DNA of 64,000 nt from Adlercreutzia faecimuris (GCF_022669055.1 NZ_JAJMLW010000003.1:434001-498000), one strand, 5' to 3'; counted from the stretch's first letter, positions 7,908 to 15,668 are shown. Made by a program: numbers and translations. Notes: generated by a model from the letters alone, not told the origin.

Positions 7908-7913
7908 TATACT
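7908..7913 (+). promoter_or_regulatory. -10 box of murI, possibly leaderless transcript
   Basis: TATACT ends 8 nt before the murI ATG, and no ribosome-binding site lies between them, so the transcript may begin at or next to the start codon. No convincing -35 is visible. Confidence 0.45.
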
Positions 7914-7921
7914 TCCGTCCC

Positions 7922-8839
7922 ATGGACATCCTCGAAAGCCTCCCGGCCGCGGTGCGCGACGACCGGCCCGGCACCTACGACAACGCGCCCATCGGCATCT
8001 TCGACTCCGGCTACGGCGGCCTCACCGTCATGCGCGAGGTCATGGCCGCGCTGCCCGAGGAGGACATCATCTACGTGGGCGACTCGGCCCGCTGCCCCTA
8101 CGGCCCGCGCGACCTGGCCGAGGTGCGCGGCTTCGTGCGCCAGATCTGCCGCGTGCTGGTGGACCGCGGCTGCAAGCTCATCGTCATCGCGTGCAACACC
8201 GCCACCGCCGCCGGGCTCGAGCAGGCCCAGCGCGAGTTCTCGGTGCCCGTCATCGGCGTGGTGGAGCCGGGCGCGCGCGCCGCGGCCATGACCACGCGCA
8301 ACCGCCGGGTTGGCGTGGTGGCCACGCGCGCCACCATCGACTCGAACGCCTACGCCGACGCCATCCGCCACATCGACGCGGGCATCACCGTGTTCTCGAC
8401 GGCGGCGCCGCGCTTCGTCGAGATCGCCGAGCTGGGCATCCGCATGGCCGAGGGGCCCTTCGAGAGCTACCTGTCCGAGGCGTCGAAGGTCTACATCCGC
8501 CCGGAGTTCGAGGCCATCGCGCGCGAGTACCTCGAGCCCCTGCGGCGCTGCGCCATCGACACGCTCGTGCTGGGCTGCACCCACTACCCGCTGCTCAAGG
8601 CGCTCATCGGGGGCGTCGTGGGGCGTGAGGTGACGCTCATATCCTCGGCGGAGGAGACGACGCGCGACGTGGCCGAGATCCTGCGCCGCCGCCACGGGCT
8701 GGCGCGGCCGGGCAACGTGGCCGCCTACGAGTTCTACACCACCGGCGCCGACGTGGCGGAGTTCGCCCAGTTCGGCAGCCGGGTGCTCAACATGGACATG
8801 ACGCGGGCCGCGCAGCTTGCGCTGCCGCCCGTGGGATAG
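7922..8839 (+). CDS. murI: Glutamate racemase
   Basis: A 305-residue enzyme converting L-glutamate to D-glutamate for peptidoglycan. Family marks are IFDSGYGGLTVMRE (phosphate/substrate loop), YVGDSARCPYG, the first catalytic cysteine in ACNTATAAG and the second in GCTHYPLL. About 25 residues precede the canonical core start, a little longer than usual. The chosen ATG has no Shine-Dalgarno but sits 8 nt after a TATACT box. It is followed 84 nt later by rdgB on the same strand. Confidence 0.96.
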   Translation: MDILESLPAAVRDDRPGTYDNAPIGIFDSGYGGLTVMREVMAALPEEDIIYVGDSARCPYGPRDLAEVRGFVRQICRVLVDRGCKLIVIACNTATAAGLEQAQREFSVPVIGVVEPGARAAAMTTRNRRVGVVATRATIDSNAYADAIRHIDAGITVFSTAAPRFVEIAELGIRMAEGPFESYLSEASKVYIRPEFEAIAREYLEPLRRCAIDTLVLGCTHYPLLKALIGGVVGREVTLISSAEETTRDVAEILRRRHGLARPGNVAAYEFYTTGADVAEFAQFGSRVLNMDMTRAAQLALPPVG

Positions 8840-8923
8840 GAGGGCCGCCGCCGGCCGCTGCCGGGGGCGTCCGAGCCGGCGCCCGCCGGCGCCCGACAAC
8901 CGAGAAGGAGGGGGATTCGCCCG

Positions 8924-9532
8924 ATGAAGACCGTCGTCATCGCCACCAACAACGCCCACAAGGTGGCTGAGATCACCACCGCGCTCGACTTCGAGGGCTG
9001 GGAGTTCAAGACCCTGCGCGAGGCGGGGCTCGTCTCCGACCCGGAGGAGGACGCCGGCACCTTCGAGGGCAACGCTCGCATCAAGGCGCTGGCGGCCCGC
9101 GCCGCGGCCGAGGAGGCGCTCGGGCACCCCGTGGCGGCGCTCGCCGATGACTCGGGGCTCGAGGTGGACGCCCTCGGCGGGGCGCCGGGCGTGTACTCGT
9201 CGCGCTACGCCGGTGCCGACGGCGACGATGCGGCCAACAACGCCAAGCTCCTGCGCGAGCTGGCCGGGGTGGCTGACGCGGATCGCGCGGCGCGCTTCGT
9301 CTGCACGCTCGTGTTCGTGGACGAGGACGGATCCGAGGCCGTGGCCCGCGGCACCATCGAGGGGCGCATCGGCCACGAGGAGCGGGGGAGCGAGGGCTTC
9401 GGCTACGACCCGCTGTTCCTGCCCGACGCGTTCGACGACGGCCGCACGCTCGCCGAGGTGAGCCAGGACGACAAGAACGCCATCTCGCACCGCGGCAACG
9501 CCCTGCGCCAGCTGCGGGAGCTGCTGGGATAG
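8924..9532 (+). CDS. rdgB: XTP/dITP diphosphatase (non-canonical purine NTP pyrophosphatase)
   Basis: A 202-residue Ham1/RdgB protein: VIATNNAHKVAEI at the N-terminus, FEGNARIKA, the ADDSGLEVDALGGAPGVYSSRYAG active-site block, and GFGYDPLFLP near residue 160. It hydrolyses ITP, XTP and dITP to monophosphates, preventing their incorporation into nucleic acids. The start follows GAGAAGGAGGGGGATTCGCCCG. The murI-rdgB order is common in many bacteria. The following 58-nt gap carries the tRNA-Pro promoter. Confidence 0.96.
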   Translation: MKTVVIATNNAHKVAEITTALDFEGWEFKTLREAGLVSDPEEDAGTFEGNARIKALAARAAAEEALGHPVAALADDSGLEVDALGGAPGVYSSRYAGADGDDAANNAKLLRELAGVADADRAARFVCTLVFVDEDGSEAVARGTIEGRIGHEERGSEGFGYDPLFLPDAFDDGRTLAEVSQDDKNAISHRGNALRQLRELLG

Positions 9533-9567
9533 CGTCTCGGCGCGCTGGCGGGCGGCCGGGCGGCTTC

Positions 9568-9576
9568 TGCTATAAT
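9568..9576 (+). promoter_or_regulatory. Extended -10 promoter of tRNA-Pro
   Basis: TGCTATAAT: a TGn element joined to a perfect TATAAT (9571-9576), 14 nt before the tRNA. No -35 is recognisable, consistent with extended -10 dependence. Confidence 0.7.
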
Positions 9577-9590
9577 CAAGCGCGCCTCAT

Positions 9591-9667
9591 CGGGATGTGG
9601 CGCAGTCTGGTAGCGCGCCTGCTTTGGGAGCAGGATGCCGCAGGTTCGAATCCTGTCATCCCGACCA
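9591..9667 (+). tRNA. tRNA-Pro(TGG)
   Basis: 77 nt including the encoded CCA. Acceptor CGGGATG pairs with CATCCCG; anticodon loop TTTGGGA gives TGG; T-arm GCAGGTTCGAATCCTGT. A terminator follows at once. Confidence 0.96.
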
Positions 9668-9676
9668 GCTATCTTC

Positions 9677-9705
9677 GAGGGGGCCGGCTGCGCGCCGGCC
9701 CCCTC
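9677..9705 (+). terminator. Terminator of tRNA-Pro
   Basis: A 12-bp perfect stem (9677-9688 with 9694-9705, GAGGGGGCCGGC), 5-nt loop, trailing TCTTGC. Confidence 0.8.
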
Positions 9706-9806
9706 TCTTGCGTCCGTAACGGCTCGGCGCCCGATGGGGCGCGGGCGGGCGCGGGGCGCGGCGACGAGGGTATCGTGGGCGGAGTCCACGAGGAAGGAGC
9801 CCGGCC

Positions 9807-10370
9807 ATGGAAGGTGGAACGCCCCACGTGCTGTTTGTCTGCGGGTCGCTGCGCGCCCGATCGCTCAACCGTCAGGCGGGGGAGCGGGCGCGGGAGCTGC
9901 TGGCCGGCCGCGCCGAGACGCGCTGGCTCGACTACGCCGACGTGCCGTACATGAACCAGGACGCCGAGTTCCCGGCGCCCGATGCCGTGCGCCGCGTGCG
10001 CGATGAGGTGATGGCGGCCGACGCCGTGTGGGTGTTCTCGCCCGAGTACAACCACGGCATCCCCGGCGTGCTGAAGAACCTGATCGACTGGCTGTCGCGG
10101 CCGCTCGAGCCTGGCGGCGCCGAGACGGCCCTGCGCGGGAGGCCAGTGGCCGTCACCTGCGCGGCCGGCGGATCGCGCGGGCGCTACTGCGCGGCCGACC
10201 TGGCCGAGGTGCTCGCCACGGCCCGCGCCGAGCTCGTGGACACGGCCCGTGCCCTCGTCGCCCTCGACCGCCGGGCCTACACGACCGACGAGCTCGCCCT
10301 CACCCCCGCCGAGCAGGCCGCCCTCGCCGCCCAGGCCGACGTCCTCATGACCCGCCTGGGCTCAGCGTGA
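9807..10370 (+). CDS. NADPH-dependent FMN reductase family protein
   Basis: A 187-residue flavodoxin-fold protein. LFVCGSLRARSLNRQ is the FMN phosphate-binding loop and FSPEYNHGIPGVLKNLIDWL is the diagnostic YNHGxPGxLKNxIDW motif of the NAD(P)H-dependent FMN reductase/chromate- and azo-reductase group. It should be a soluble flavoenzyme reducing FMN, quinones or similar acceptors. The start follows AGGAAGGAGCCCGGCC. It is isolated: upstream is tRNA-Pro with its terminator and downstream is the hipBA locus. The natural substrate is not defined. Confidence 0.92.
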   Translation: MEGGTPHVLFVCGSLRARSLNRQAGERARELLAGRAETRWLDYADVPYMNQDAEFPAPDAVRRVRDEVMAADAVWVFSPEYNHGIPGVLKNLIDWLSRPLEPGGAETALRGRPVAVTCAAGGSRGRYCAADLAEVLATARAELVDTARALVALDRRAYTTDELALTPAEQAALAAQADVLMTRLGSA

Positions 10371-10488
10371 CGCCTGTCCCGACGGGTGCCTCGAGCGGCG
10401 CGCGACCGGCTCGGGCGCGTACCGGCGCGGCTCGGCGCTCCACTCCGCCGCGGCGCGCTTTCCCATGGGGATAAGCCGGGTGATTTAT

Positions 10489-10543
10489 GGATAAAATATT
10501 ATCCATTTTTATGAAAAAGCGGATAATAAGCTAAAATATTAGC
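10489..10543 (+). promoter_or_regulatory. Paired palindromes, likely hipB operators
   Basis: Two inverted repeats with the same AATA centre: GGATAA-AATA-TTATCC (10489-10504) and GCTAA-AATA-TTAGC (10530-10543), the second abutting the hipB start codon. The AT-rich block stands out from its GC-rich surroundings. HipB proteins autoregulate by binding repeated TATCC/GGATA sites, which the first palindrome contains. The second also supplies a TAAAAT -10 seven nt before ATG. Confidence 0.6.
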
Positions 10544-10544
10544 C

Positions 10545-10856
10545 ATGATTTCCCTTGACCAAAAGACTGCTCCCGAGATAGCGCGCGAGGTGGCCGGGCG
10601 CGTTCGCGCGCGGCGCAGGGAGCGGGGGCTCACCCAGGAGGAGCTCAGCCGTCGGGCCGGCATGTCTCTGGCCTCCTACAAGCGCTTCGAGCAGAAGGGG
10701 CTCATCGCCTTCGACTCCCTCGTGCGGGTGGCCCTCGCGCTCGGCTGTGAGCGGGATCTGGGGGGACTGTTCGCGCAGCGCAGCTACCAGTCCATCGACG
10801 AGGTCATAGCCGACCGCCTCCGCGCCGAGGGCGGCCGGGCGCAGAGGGGACGGTGA
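10545..10856 (+). CDS. hipB: HipB-type antitoxin / XRE regulator
   Basis: A 103-residue protein with a Cro/CI-type helix-turn-helix (RRRERGLTQEELSRRAGMSLASYKRFEQKG, about residues 21-52) of the variety found in HipB antitoxins, in which the usual R..S..E reads ASYKRFEQKG. It starts immediately after an operator palindrome with no ribosome site. It overlaps the start of the hipA remnant. In an intact system HipB neutralises HipA and represses the operon; with hipA broken here it may be a lone repressor. Confidence 0.85.
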   Translation: MISLDQKTAPEIAREVAGRVRARRRERGLTQEELSRRAGMSLASYKRFEQKGLIAFDSLVRVALALGCERDLGGLFAQRSYQSIDEVIADRLRAEGGRAQRGR

Positions 10857-11795
10857 TCCGGATGGCGGCGGAGCCCCTCGACCTGGGCATGACGGCCCTC
10901 GACGTGACGATGGGCGGCCGGCCCGTGGGCAGGCTCGCGCTCACGGTCGACGACGACATCGCGTTCGAGTACGACGACTCCTGGCTCGCCGAGGGCTTCT
11001 CTCTGAGTCCCTTCAGCCTTCCCCTCGAGAAGCGCGTGTTTCGCGCGCGGCATCGTCCCTTCGACGGGTTGCACGGCATCTTCGACGACAGCCTCCCCGA
11101 TGGGTGGGGGCGCCTCCTGGTCGACCGGCTCCTCCGGCGGCGCGCGCCCCAAGATACTCACGGCCATTGACGGCGAGGAGTGGATCGTGAAGTTCCCCTC
11201 CTCTCATGATGGGGAGGGCATCGGGGCCCATGAGCATCGCGTCGCCCAGGCGGCTCGCTCCTGCGGGATCATGATGCCCGAGACGCGCCTGCTGCCCTCG
11301 CGTCGGTGCCCCGGCTACTTCGCCGTGCGCCGCTTCGATCGCCCCGGCGGCGGGGAGAAGGTGCACATGGCCTCGGCGGGCGCGCTCCTGGAGACCTCGC
11401 ATCGCATCCCCAACCTCGACTACGACCTGCTCCTCAAGCTGACGCTGCGGCTCACAGATGACATGGCCCAGGTGGAGGCCCTGTTCCGGATCATGGCCCT
11501 CAACGTGTGCATCGGCAACCGCGACGACCATGCGCGCAACTTCTCGTTCCTCTACGATGAGCGTGCCGGCCAATGGCTCCTCTCGCCGGCCTACGACCTG
11601 ACGAGCAACCCCGGGATGAACGGCGAGCATGCCACCACGGTGAACGGGAGGGGGCGCGGCATCACGGCTGAGGACGTGGTGGCCGTGGGGGAGCGTGCCG
11701 GCATCTCCGGCCGACGGGCTCGCTCGATCGAGCGTGAGGTGCGCGACGTCGCCGGCGACGCCGGCCTGCTCGTGGAGGATGAGGCGGCCAGCTGA
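10853..11795 (+). pseudogene. hipA: hipA toxin kinase remnant with internal deletion and frameshift
   Basis: Two reading frames carry consecutive parts of a HipA kinase. The first (GTG 10853 or ATG 10862 to TGA 11168-11170) has the N-terminal domain through DDSLPDGWGRLLVDRLLRR. The second picks up in another frame from about 11115 with GSSGGARPK, then IVKFPSSHDGEGIGAHEHR (ATP lysine), FAVRRFDR, the catalytic loop GNRDDHARNFSF and SPAYDLTSN, to TGA at 11795. HipA proteins normally have about 70 or more residues between the DGWGRLL and SSGGARPK blocks; here they are fused over a shared GGCTCCTCCGG-like stretch with a frame change. The gene should therefore be inactive unless frameshifting occurs; a sequencing error alone would not explain the missing segment. 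Confidence 0.75.
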
Positions 11796-11962
11796 GGCGT
11801 CTGGCGTCGTGTGCCGCCGGGAAACGCGGCGCGGTGCCCGTCCCGGCGGGCGCTCCATCCCGCCTCGGCGCGCAACGGCGCGTTTCTTTACGGGAGGGGG
11901 CGGGCGTGGTTGAATGGGGTGGCCGGCGCATCCCGCGCCTTCCTACCGAGAGGAGCCTTCCC

Positions 11963-12547
11963 ATGACCGCCATCGCCCAAGCCGCCCCGAGCGCTGCTGC
12001 CGCCGCCGTTCAGACCGACCCGGGTGCCGCCGCGCCCGCCCCCTCCGCCGATCAGGCCGCCCCCAAGCTACGGGAGCCCGCCTTCGGAATGCCCGTGGCC
12101 GAGCTTCTGCCCCGCCTGCGCGAGGAGCGCGGGATGACCCAGCAGCAGCTCGCCGACCGCCTCTATGTCACGCGCCAGGCCGTCTCGCGCTGGGAGCGCG
12201 GCGAGACGCGGCCGGGCATCGACATGCTCAAGCTCATCGCCGCCACCCTCGGCGTGCCCGTGACCATGCTCCTGGAGATGCCGCCCGAGGGCGCGTTCTG
12301 CCAGAGCTGCGGCATGTACCTCACCGACGATGAGGAGCGTGCCCGCAATACGGACGGCGCGCCGTCGGACGAGTGGTGCAAGTGGTGCGTGGACGAGTCC
12401 GGCGCCTATGCCGTGGACTGCACCCTGGACGAGATGGTCGAGTTCTGCGCGCCGATGATGGCCCAGGCCAACGACGTGTCGCCCGACGAGGCGATATCCC
12501 TCATGCGCACCGTGCTCCCCCAGCTCAAGCGCTGGCGCGAGGACTAG
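11963..12547 (+). CDS. XRE regulator with C-terminal zinc-ribbon domain
   Basis: A 194-residue protein: an Ala/Pro-rich start (1-40), a helix-turn-helix at about 60-95 (GMTQQQLADRLYVTRQAVSRWERGE), and a C-terminal putative zinc-ribbon domain with FCQSCGMYL and WCKWCVDESGAY, ending in CTLDEMVEFCAPMM. The same zinc-ribbon occurs alone or fused to regulators in many anaerobes. The start ATG follows GAGAGGAGCCTTCCC. It is monocistronic and convergent with a small membrane protein. Target genes are unknown; a transcription regulator sensing metal or redox state is plausible. Confidence 0.85.
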   Translation: MTAIAQAAPSAAAAAVQTDPGAAAPAPSADQAAPKLREPAFGMPVAELLPRLREERGMTQQQLADRLYVTRQAVSRWERGETRPGIDMLKLIAATLGVPVTMLLEMPPEGAFCQSCGMYLTDDEERARNTDGAPSDEWCKWCVDESGAYAVDCTLDEMVEFCAPMMAQANDVSPDEAISLMRTVLPQLKRWRED

Positions 12548-12559
12548 CGCCCCGCCAGC

Positions 12560-13123
12560 CTAGTCCCCCAGCTCGGCCTCGAGGGCGTGGCGGCGCTTGA
12601 TGGCGGCGTTGAAGACGCCGGCGAGGACGATGATCCCCAGCACGAAGGCCATGACGAAGTAGACGGCGCCCATGGCCAGGTCGCCCGCCCACGTCACCTC
12701 GGCGATGCCGACTATCTGGATCTCCGCCAGGATGCGCATCCCGGCCGTGACGACGCCCAGGCTCGCGCCGCATATCAGCGCGAGCACCGCCACGTAGTCC
12801 CAGGGGATGGTGTCGACCGAGGCGATCCGGCTGTGCTCGTCGAAGGCGCCGGCGCGCACCTCGAGCCCGAGCGGCACGAAGCACGCCGCCAAGATGACGA
12901 CGAGGAGCACGTTGTTGGAGGGAACCACCGACGCTCCGAGCGGGGTGAGGAGCGGGTTGCCGGTGGTCTCGGCCACCTGCTGCAGCATGATCCCGTAGTA
13001 CAGGCACAGCGACGCCCCGATGAGCAGCATGCAGAAGCCCACCTTGACGTAGCGCCCCGACTCGGCGGCCAGCCGCTCGTCGACAGGCCCCAGGTACTCG
13101 CGCCAGCGCTCGATCATCCTCAT
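12560..13123 (-). CDS. Four-span membrane protein paired with small XRE regulator
   Basis: A 187-residue protein with hydrophobic spans at about 28-45, 70-88, 106-130 and 145-172, and a charged C-terminus (NAAIKRRHALEAELGD). I cannot place it in a family with known function; small poly-span proteins of this kind are frequently encoded directly after a 60-70 residue XRE regulator, as here (9 nt gap), and are often described as DUF membrane proteins. The start ATG at 13123 follows GAGGATGCC, a moderate ribosome site. Cotranscribed with 13133-13333. Confidence 0.75.
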   Translation of the reverse strand: MRMIERWREYLGPVDERLAAESGRYVKVGFCMLLIGASLCLYYGIMLQQVAETTGNPLLTPLGASVVPSNNVLLVVILAACFVPLGLEVRAGAFDEHSRIASVDTIPWDYVAVLALICGASLGVVTAGMRILAEIQIVGIAEVTWAGDLAMGAVYFVMAFVLGIIVLAGVFNAAIKRRHALEAELGD

Positions 13124-13132
13124 GGCATCCTC

Positions 13133-13333
13133 CTAATCCCAGAACAGGTCGTCGAGGGTCACGCCCAGCGTGCGGCAGATGGCCGTGCAGAGCCGCAGGC
13201 TCGGGTTGTAGCGCCCGGCCTCGATCAGCCCGATGGTCTGCCGCGTCGCGTCCACCCGCGCCGCCAGCTCGGCTTGCGAGAGCCCCGCCGCCTCGCGCGC
13301 GTCCCGCATCCGCAGGTTCCTTCCGTCTCCCAA
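13133..13333 (-). CDS. Small Cro/CI-type transcriptional regulator
   Basis: A 66-residue helix-turn-helix protein with LRMRDAREAAGLSQAELAAR and the hallmark TRQTIGLIEAGRYNPSLRLC, ending in LDDLFWD: the short YozG-like group. A TTG start at 13333 (with AAGGGAACAGGCG upstream) keeps the usual residues before the first helix; an ATG at 13309 is possible but would trim them. It lies 15 nt from a long perfect inverted repeat, its probable operator, and is followed by a membrane protein gene. Confidence 0.8.
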   Translation of the reverse strand: MGDGRNLRMRDAREAAGLSQAELAARVDATRQTIGLIEAGRYNPSLRLCTAICRTLGVTLDDLFWD

Positions 13334-13348
13334 CGCCTGTTCCCTTCA

Positions 13349-13386
13349 TGCAATATATATCGGTCATTTGCAAAGTATATATTGCA
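13349..13386 (-). promoter_or_regulatory. Perfect inverted repeat at promoter of XRE/membrane-protein operon
   Basis: TGCAATATATA (13349-13359) and TATATATTGCA (13376-13386) are exact inverse copies separated by 16 nt. The AT-rich arms contain -10-like TATAT sequences just upstream of the minus-strand operon. Most likely the operator through which the small regulator controls itself. Confidence 0.6.
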
Positions 13387-13388
13387 TT

Positions 13389-13566
13389 CGGGGGAAGTCA
13401 AGGAGAAAGTTGGGAAGGGATCTAGGGAGGGAGGGGAGGCCAGAGAGAAGGCAGGAAGGGATCTGAGGAGGAAGGGGAGGGCAGAGAGGGGAAGCTGCGA
13501 AGGTTGAGGGAGTGGGGGAGGGAAAGCCGGGGAGAGAAAGCCGGGAAGTCGGGGGGCGAGACGGTA
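13389..13566. repeat. Purine-only tract with a 41-nt tandem duplication
   Basis: About 180 bp in which the plus strand is almost all G and A. GGAAGGGATCT at 13413-13423 recurs at 13454-13464 with similar flanks (AGGGAGGGAGGGG versus GAGGAGGAAGGGG), and GGGAAAGCCGGG-like words repeat at 13520-13555. No gene is visible in it on either strand. Confidence 0.7.
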
Positions 13567-13583
13567 GCGCGAGAACCCGGGTG

Positions 13584-14099
13584 CTACCGCAGCGGGCGCT
13601 CGAAGGCCAGGCGGGGCTCGCCGGCCTCGGCGCCCTCGGCGAGGGTGATGACGCCGCAGGGCGCGAACCCGGCCTTGGCCACGGCGCGGCGCATGGGCGC
13701 GTTGTCGGCGTGGGTGTCGATGCGCACCGACGCCAGGCCCTCAGCGGCGGCCCGGTCGCAGGCGAAGGCGAGCAGCGTGCCGGCCAGGCCGCCCCCGCGC
13801 CGGTCGGGGTCGACGGCCAGCCGGTGGACCGAGGCGTAGGGGCCCGCGGTCAGCCACGCCCCGTCGATGGAGGCGTAGGACGGGTCGGAGCCGGTGCAGT
13901 AGCACATCATCCCCGCCACGCGCCCCGCGTCCAGGGCCACCCAGGCCCGTTCGGCGACGACGTCCGCCTCCCATACCGCGCGGTTCGGATACCCGCTCTG
14001 CCACTGGTCGAGCCCCAGGGCGGCCATGGCGGCCTGGGCGCGCTCGGTGACGGCGACCAGGGCGTCCAGGTGCTCCGGGCGTGCGACGATGATATCCAT
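13584..14099 (-). CDS. GNAT family N-acetyltransferase
   Basis: A 171-residue protein with the GNAT fold: SVHRLAVDPDRRGGGLAGTL is the acetyl-CoA pyrophosphate-binding segment (motif A, about residues 100-118), followed by VRIDTHADNAPMRRAVAKAGF (motif B). The upstream in-frame extension is excluded because GAGGAGGCCCC places the start at ATG 14099. The acceptor substrate is unknown. It is divergent from the ArsC-like gene across a mirrored promoter pair. Confidence 0.9.
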   Translation of the reverse strand: MDIIVARPEHLDALVAVTERAQAAMAALGLDQWQSGYPNRAVWEADVVAERAWVALDAGRVAGMMCYCTGSDPSYASIDGAWLTAGPYASVHRLAVDPDRRGGGLAGTLLAFACDRAAAEGLASVRIDTHADNAPMRRAVAKAGFAPCGVITLAEGAEAGEPRLAFERPLR

Positions 14100-14124
14100 G
14101 GGGCCTCCTCCTCGGCTGCGGCAT

Positions 14125-14213
14125 CCGCCCATTATAGGCGACCGCGCGCCTCTGAGCCCGCCTTCGTCGGCCACGTCCCTCTCGCGTCCCGCAGGGGAGC
14201 CTATAATGGGCGG
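14125..14213. promoter_or_regulatory. Mirrored divergent promoters
   Basis: CCGCCCATTATAGGC (14125-14139) and GCCTATAATGGGCGG (14199-14213) are perfect inverse copies. Each contains a TATAAT -10 facing outward: the left one toward the acetyltransferase (minus strand), the right one (14203-14208) toward the ArsC-like gene. The two genes probably share control. Confidence 0.6.
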
Positions 14214-14263
14214 AAGCCCCGCGGCGCGCCGACCCGCGCCGCCCGACGACGCGAGGAGGGCCC

Positions 14264-14635
14264 ATGGCCGCAGACGTCCTGTTCCTGGAGTACCCGAAGT
14301 GCTCGACGTGCCGGAAGGCGCGCGCGTGGCTCGACGGGCACGGCGTGGCCTACGAGGCGCGCCACATCGTGGAGGACGCCCCCACGGCCGACGAGCTGCG
14401 CCGCTGGCATCGGGCGAGCGGCCTGCCCCTGCGGCGGTTCTTCAACACGAGCGGCATGCTCTACCGCGAGATGGGGCTCGCCGCGAAGCTGCCGGACATG
14501 GGCGAGGACGCGCAGTACGACCTTCTGGCCACCGACGGCATGCTCGTCAAGCGCCCGCTCCTCATCACCCCCGACGCCGTCATCCCCGGCTTCAGGGAGC
14601 CCGCCTGGGCCGCCGCCCTCGGGCTGTCCGACTAG
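14264..14635 (+). CDS. ArsC/Spx-family thioredoxin-fold protein
   Basis: A 123-residue protein beginning FLEYPKCSTCRKARAWLDGH, with the CxxC of Spx-type and YffB-like ArsC-family proteins at residues 13-16, then FFNTSGMLYREM and LLATDGMLVKRPLL, the conserved central and C-terminal blocks. Real arsenate reductases have CxxxxxR; the CSTC form points to a thiol-redox or Spx-like role instead. The start ATG follows GAGGAGGGCCC. Function in this organism is unresolved. Confidence 0.88.
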   Translation: MAADVLFLEYPKCSTCRKARAWLDGHGVAYEARHIVEDAPTADELRRWHRASGLPLRRFFNTSGMLYREMGLAAKLPDMGEDAQYDLLATDGMLVKRPLLITPDAVIPGFREPAWAAALGLSD

Positions 14636-14723
14636 CGCCCCGCCGGGCCGACCGCCCCGAAGGGCTCGACGGGCCGGATCCCCTCGCTCTGCGCCCATCG
14701 CCTGCGGGCGCGGGGCGGCGTGC

Positions 14724-15668
14724 CTACGAGTAGTCCGGGCACTTCTCGGCGATGTAGCGGCGCAGCACGCGAATCGTGTGGCGCGCCTGCGGGGACAGCG
14801 TCGTCCTCGCAGGCAGGAGGAAGCCCACCTGCGCCACGGACTTGAGCGTGGCGAGCGGCGTGAAGTGCAGGCCCTGCACCTCGGGCAGCCCGTTCTTCCG
14901 CATGATGTAGTAGCTGAACGAGTCCGAGAAGGCGAGCACGTCGGAATCGGCCATCTGCACGTACTCGACGAGCATGCGCTGGCTCGAGGTGCCCATTCGC
15001 ACGTTGCGCAGCGGATGCTCCGCAAAGAGCAGGTCGATGAGGCGCCCCGCCTCGGGGTTCGTGTCGATGGCGACGGGCAGGTCGCAGACCTCGCCGCGAT
15101 GCAGGGCCGCCTTGCCCCGCAGGTGCGCGCCCTCCTTCCCGATGAACCCGTAGCGGGTCTGGATGATAGGCTCGAAGCTGACGTCGGGACTGTCGGCGAC
15201 CTGCCCGACTGACGGCCCGAACAGGTCGGTGAAGGCGAGGTCGGTCCCGTCGGATGATCGGGCGCGCATGAGCAGCTTGGCGAAGGGCTCCTCCACGTAG
15301 AAGGTGTTCGTGGAGAGCAGGCGCACGTACTCCGGGTCGATGGAGGCGATCTGCGCCGCATAGTGGCTCACGAACACGTTGATGCGGTACCGCGAGAGGT
15401 CGTCGATGCTCTCCAGCTCGAGCAGGCGCTCGGTCATGCGCTGGTGCTCGGCCACGATGCCCCGCGCGGATTCGAGCACGATCCGGCCGGCGTCGGTGAG
15501 CGAGGTTCCCCGCAGGCTGCGCGTGACGAGCGGGCAGCCCAGCTCGGCTTCGAGCGAGGCGATGGCCTTGCTCATGCCCTGCTGCGAGATGCGCGCCTGG
15601 CGCGCCGCGGCGTAGAGCGATCCCGTACGCTCGAGCTCGATGAGATAGTGCAAGGTCTTGACGTTCAC
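14724..15668 (-). CDS. LysR family transcriptional regulator
   Basis: A 314-residue LysR protein: winged helix-turn-helix at 1-60 (GSLYAAARQARISQQGMSKAIASLEAELG), a linker helix, and a periplasmic-binding-protein-like effector domain to about 300. It is divergent from the molybdoenzyme/ferredoxin pair at 15800-18641 with a 131-bp shared gap, the classic LysR arrangement, so it is the likely activator of that pair, with the enzyme's substrate a plausible co-inducer (inference). Confidence 0.92.
   Translation of the reverse strand: MNVKTLHYLIELERTGSLYAAARQARISQQGMSKAIASLEAELGCPLVTRSLRGTSLTDAGRIVLESARGIVAEHQRMTERLLELESIDDLSRYRINVFVSHYAAQIASIDPEYVRLLSTNTFYVEEPFAKLLMRARSSDGTDLAFTDLFGPSVGQVADSPDVSFEPIIQTRYGFIGKEGAHLRGKAALHRGEVCDLPVAIDTNPEAGRLIDLLFAEHPLRNVRMGTSSQRMLVEYVQMADSDVLAFSDSFSYYIMRKNGLPEVQGLHFTPLATLKSVAQVGFLLPARTTLSPQARHTIRVLRRYIAEKCPDYS

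Noticed and set aside
12587-13507. A 306-codon plus-strand frame running into the purine tract
   Set aside because: Antisense to the membrane protein and XRE genes and ends in Gly/Arg/Glu text from the purine repeat.
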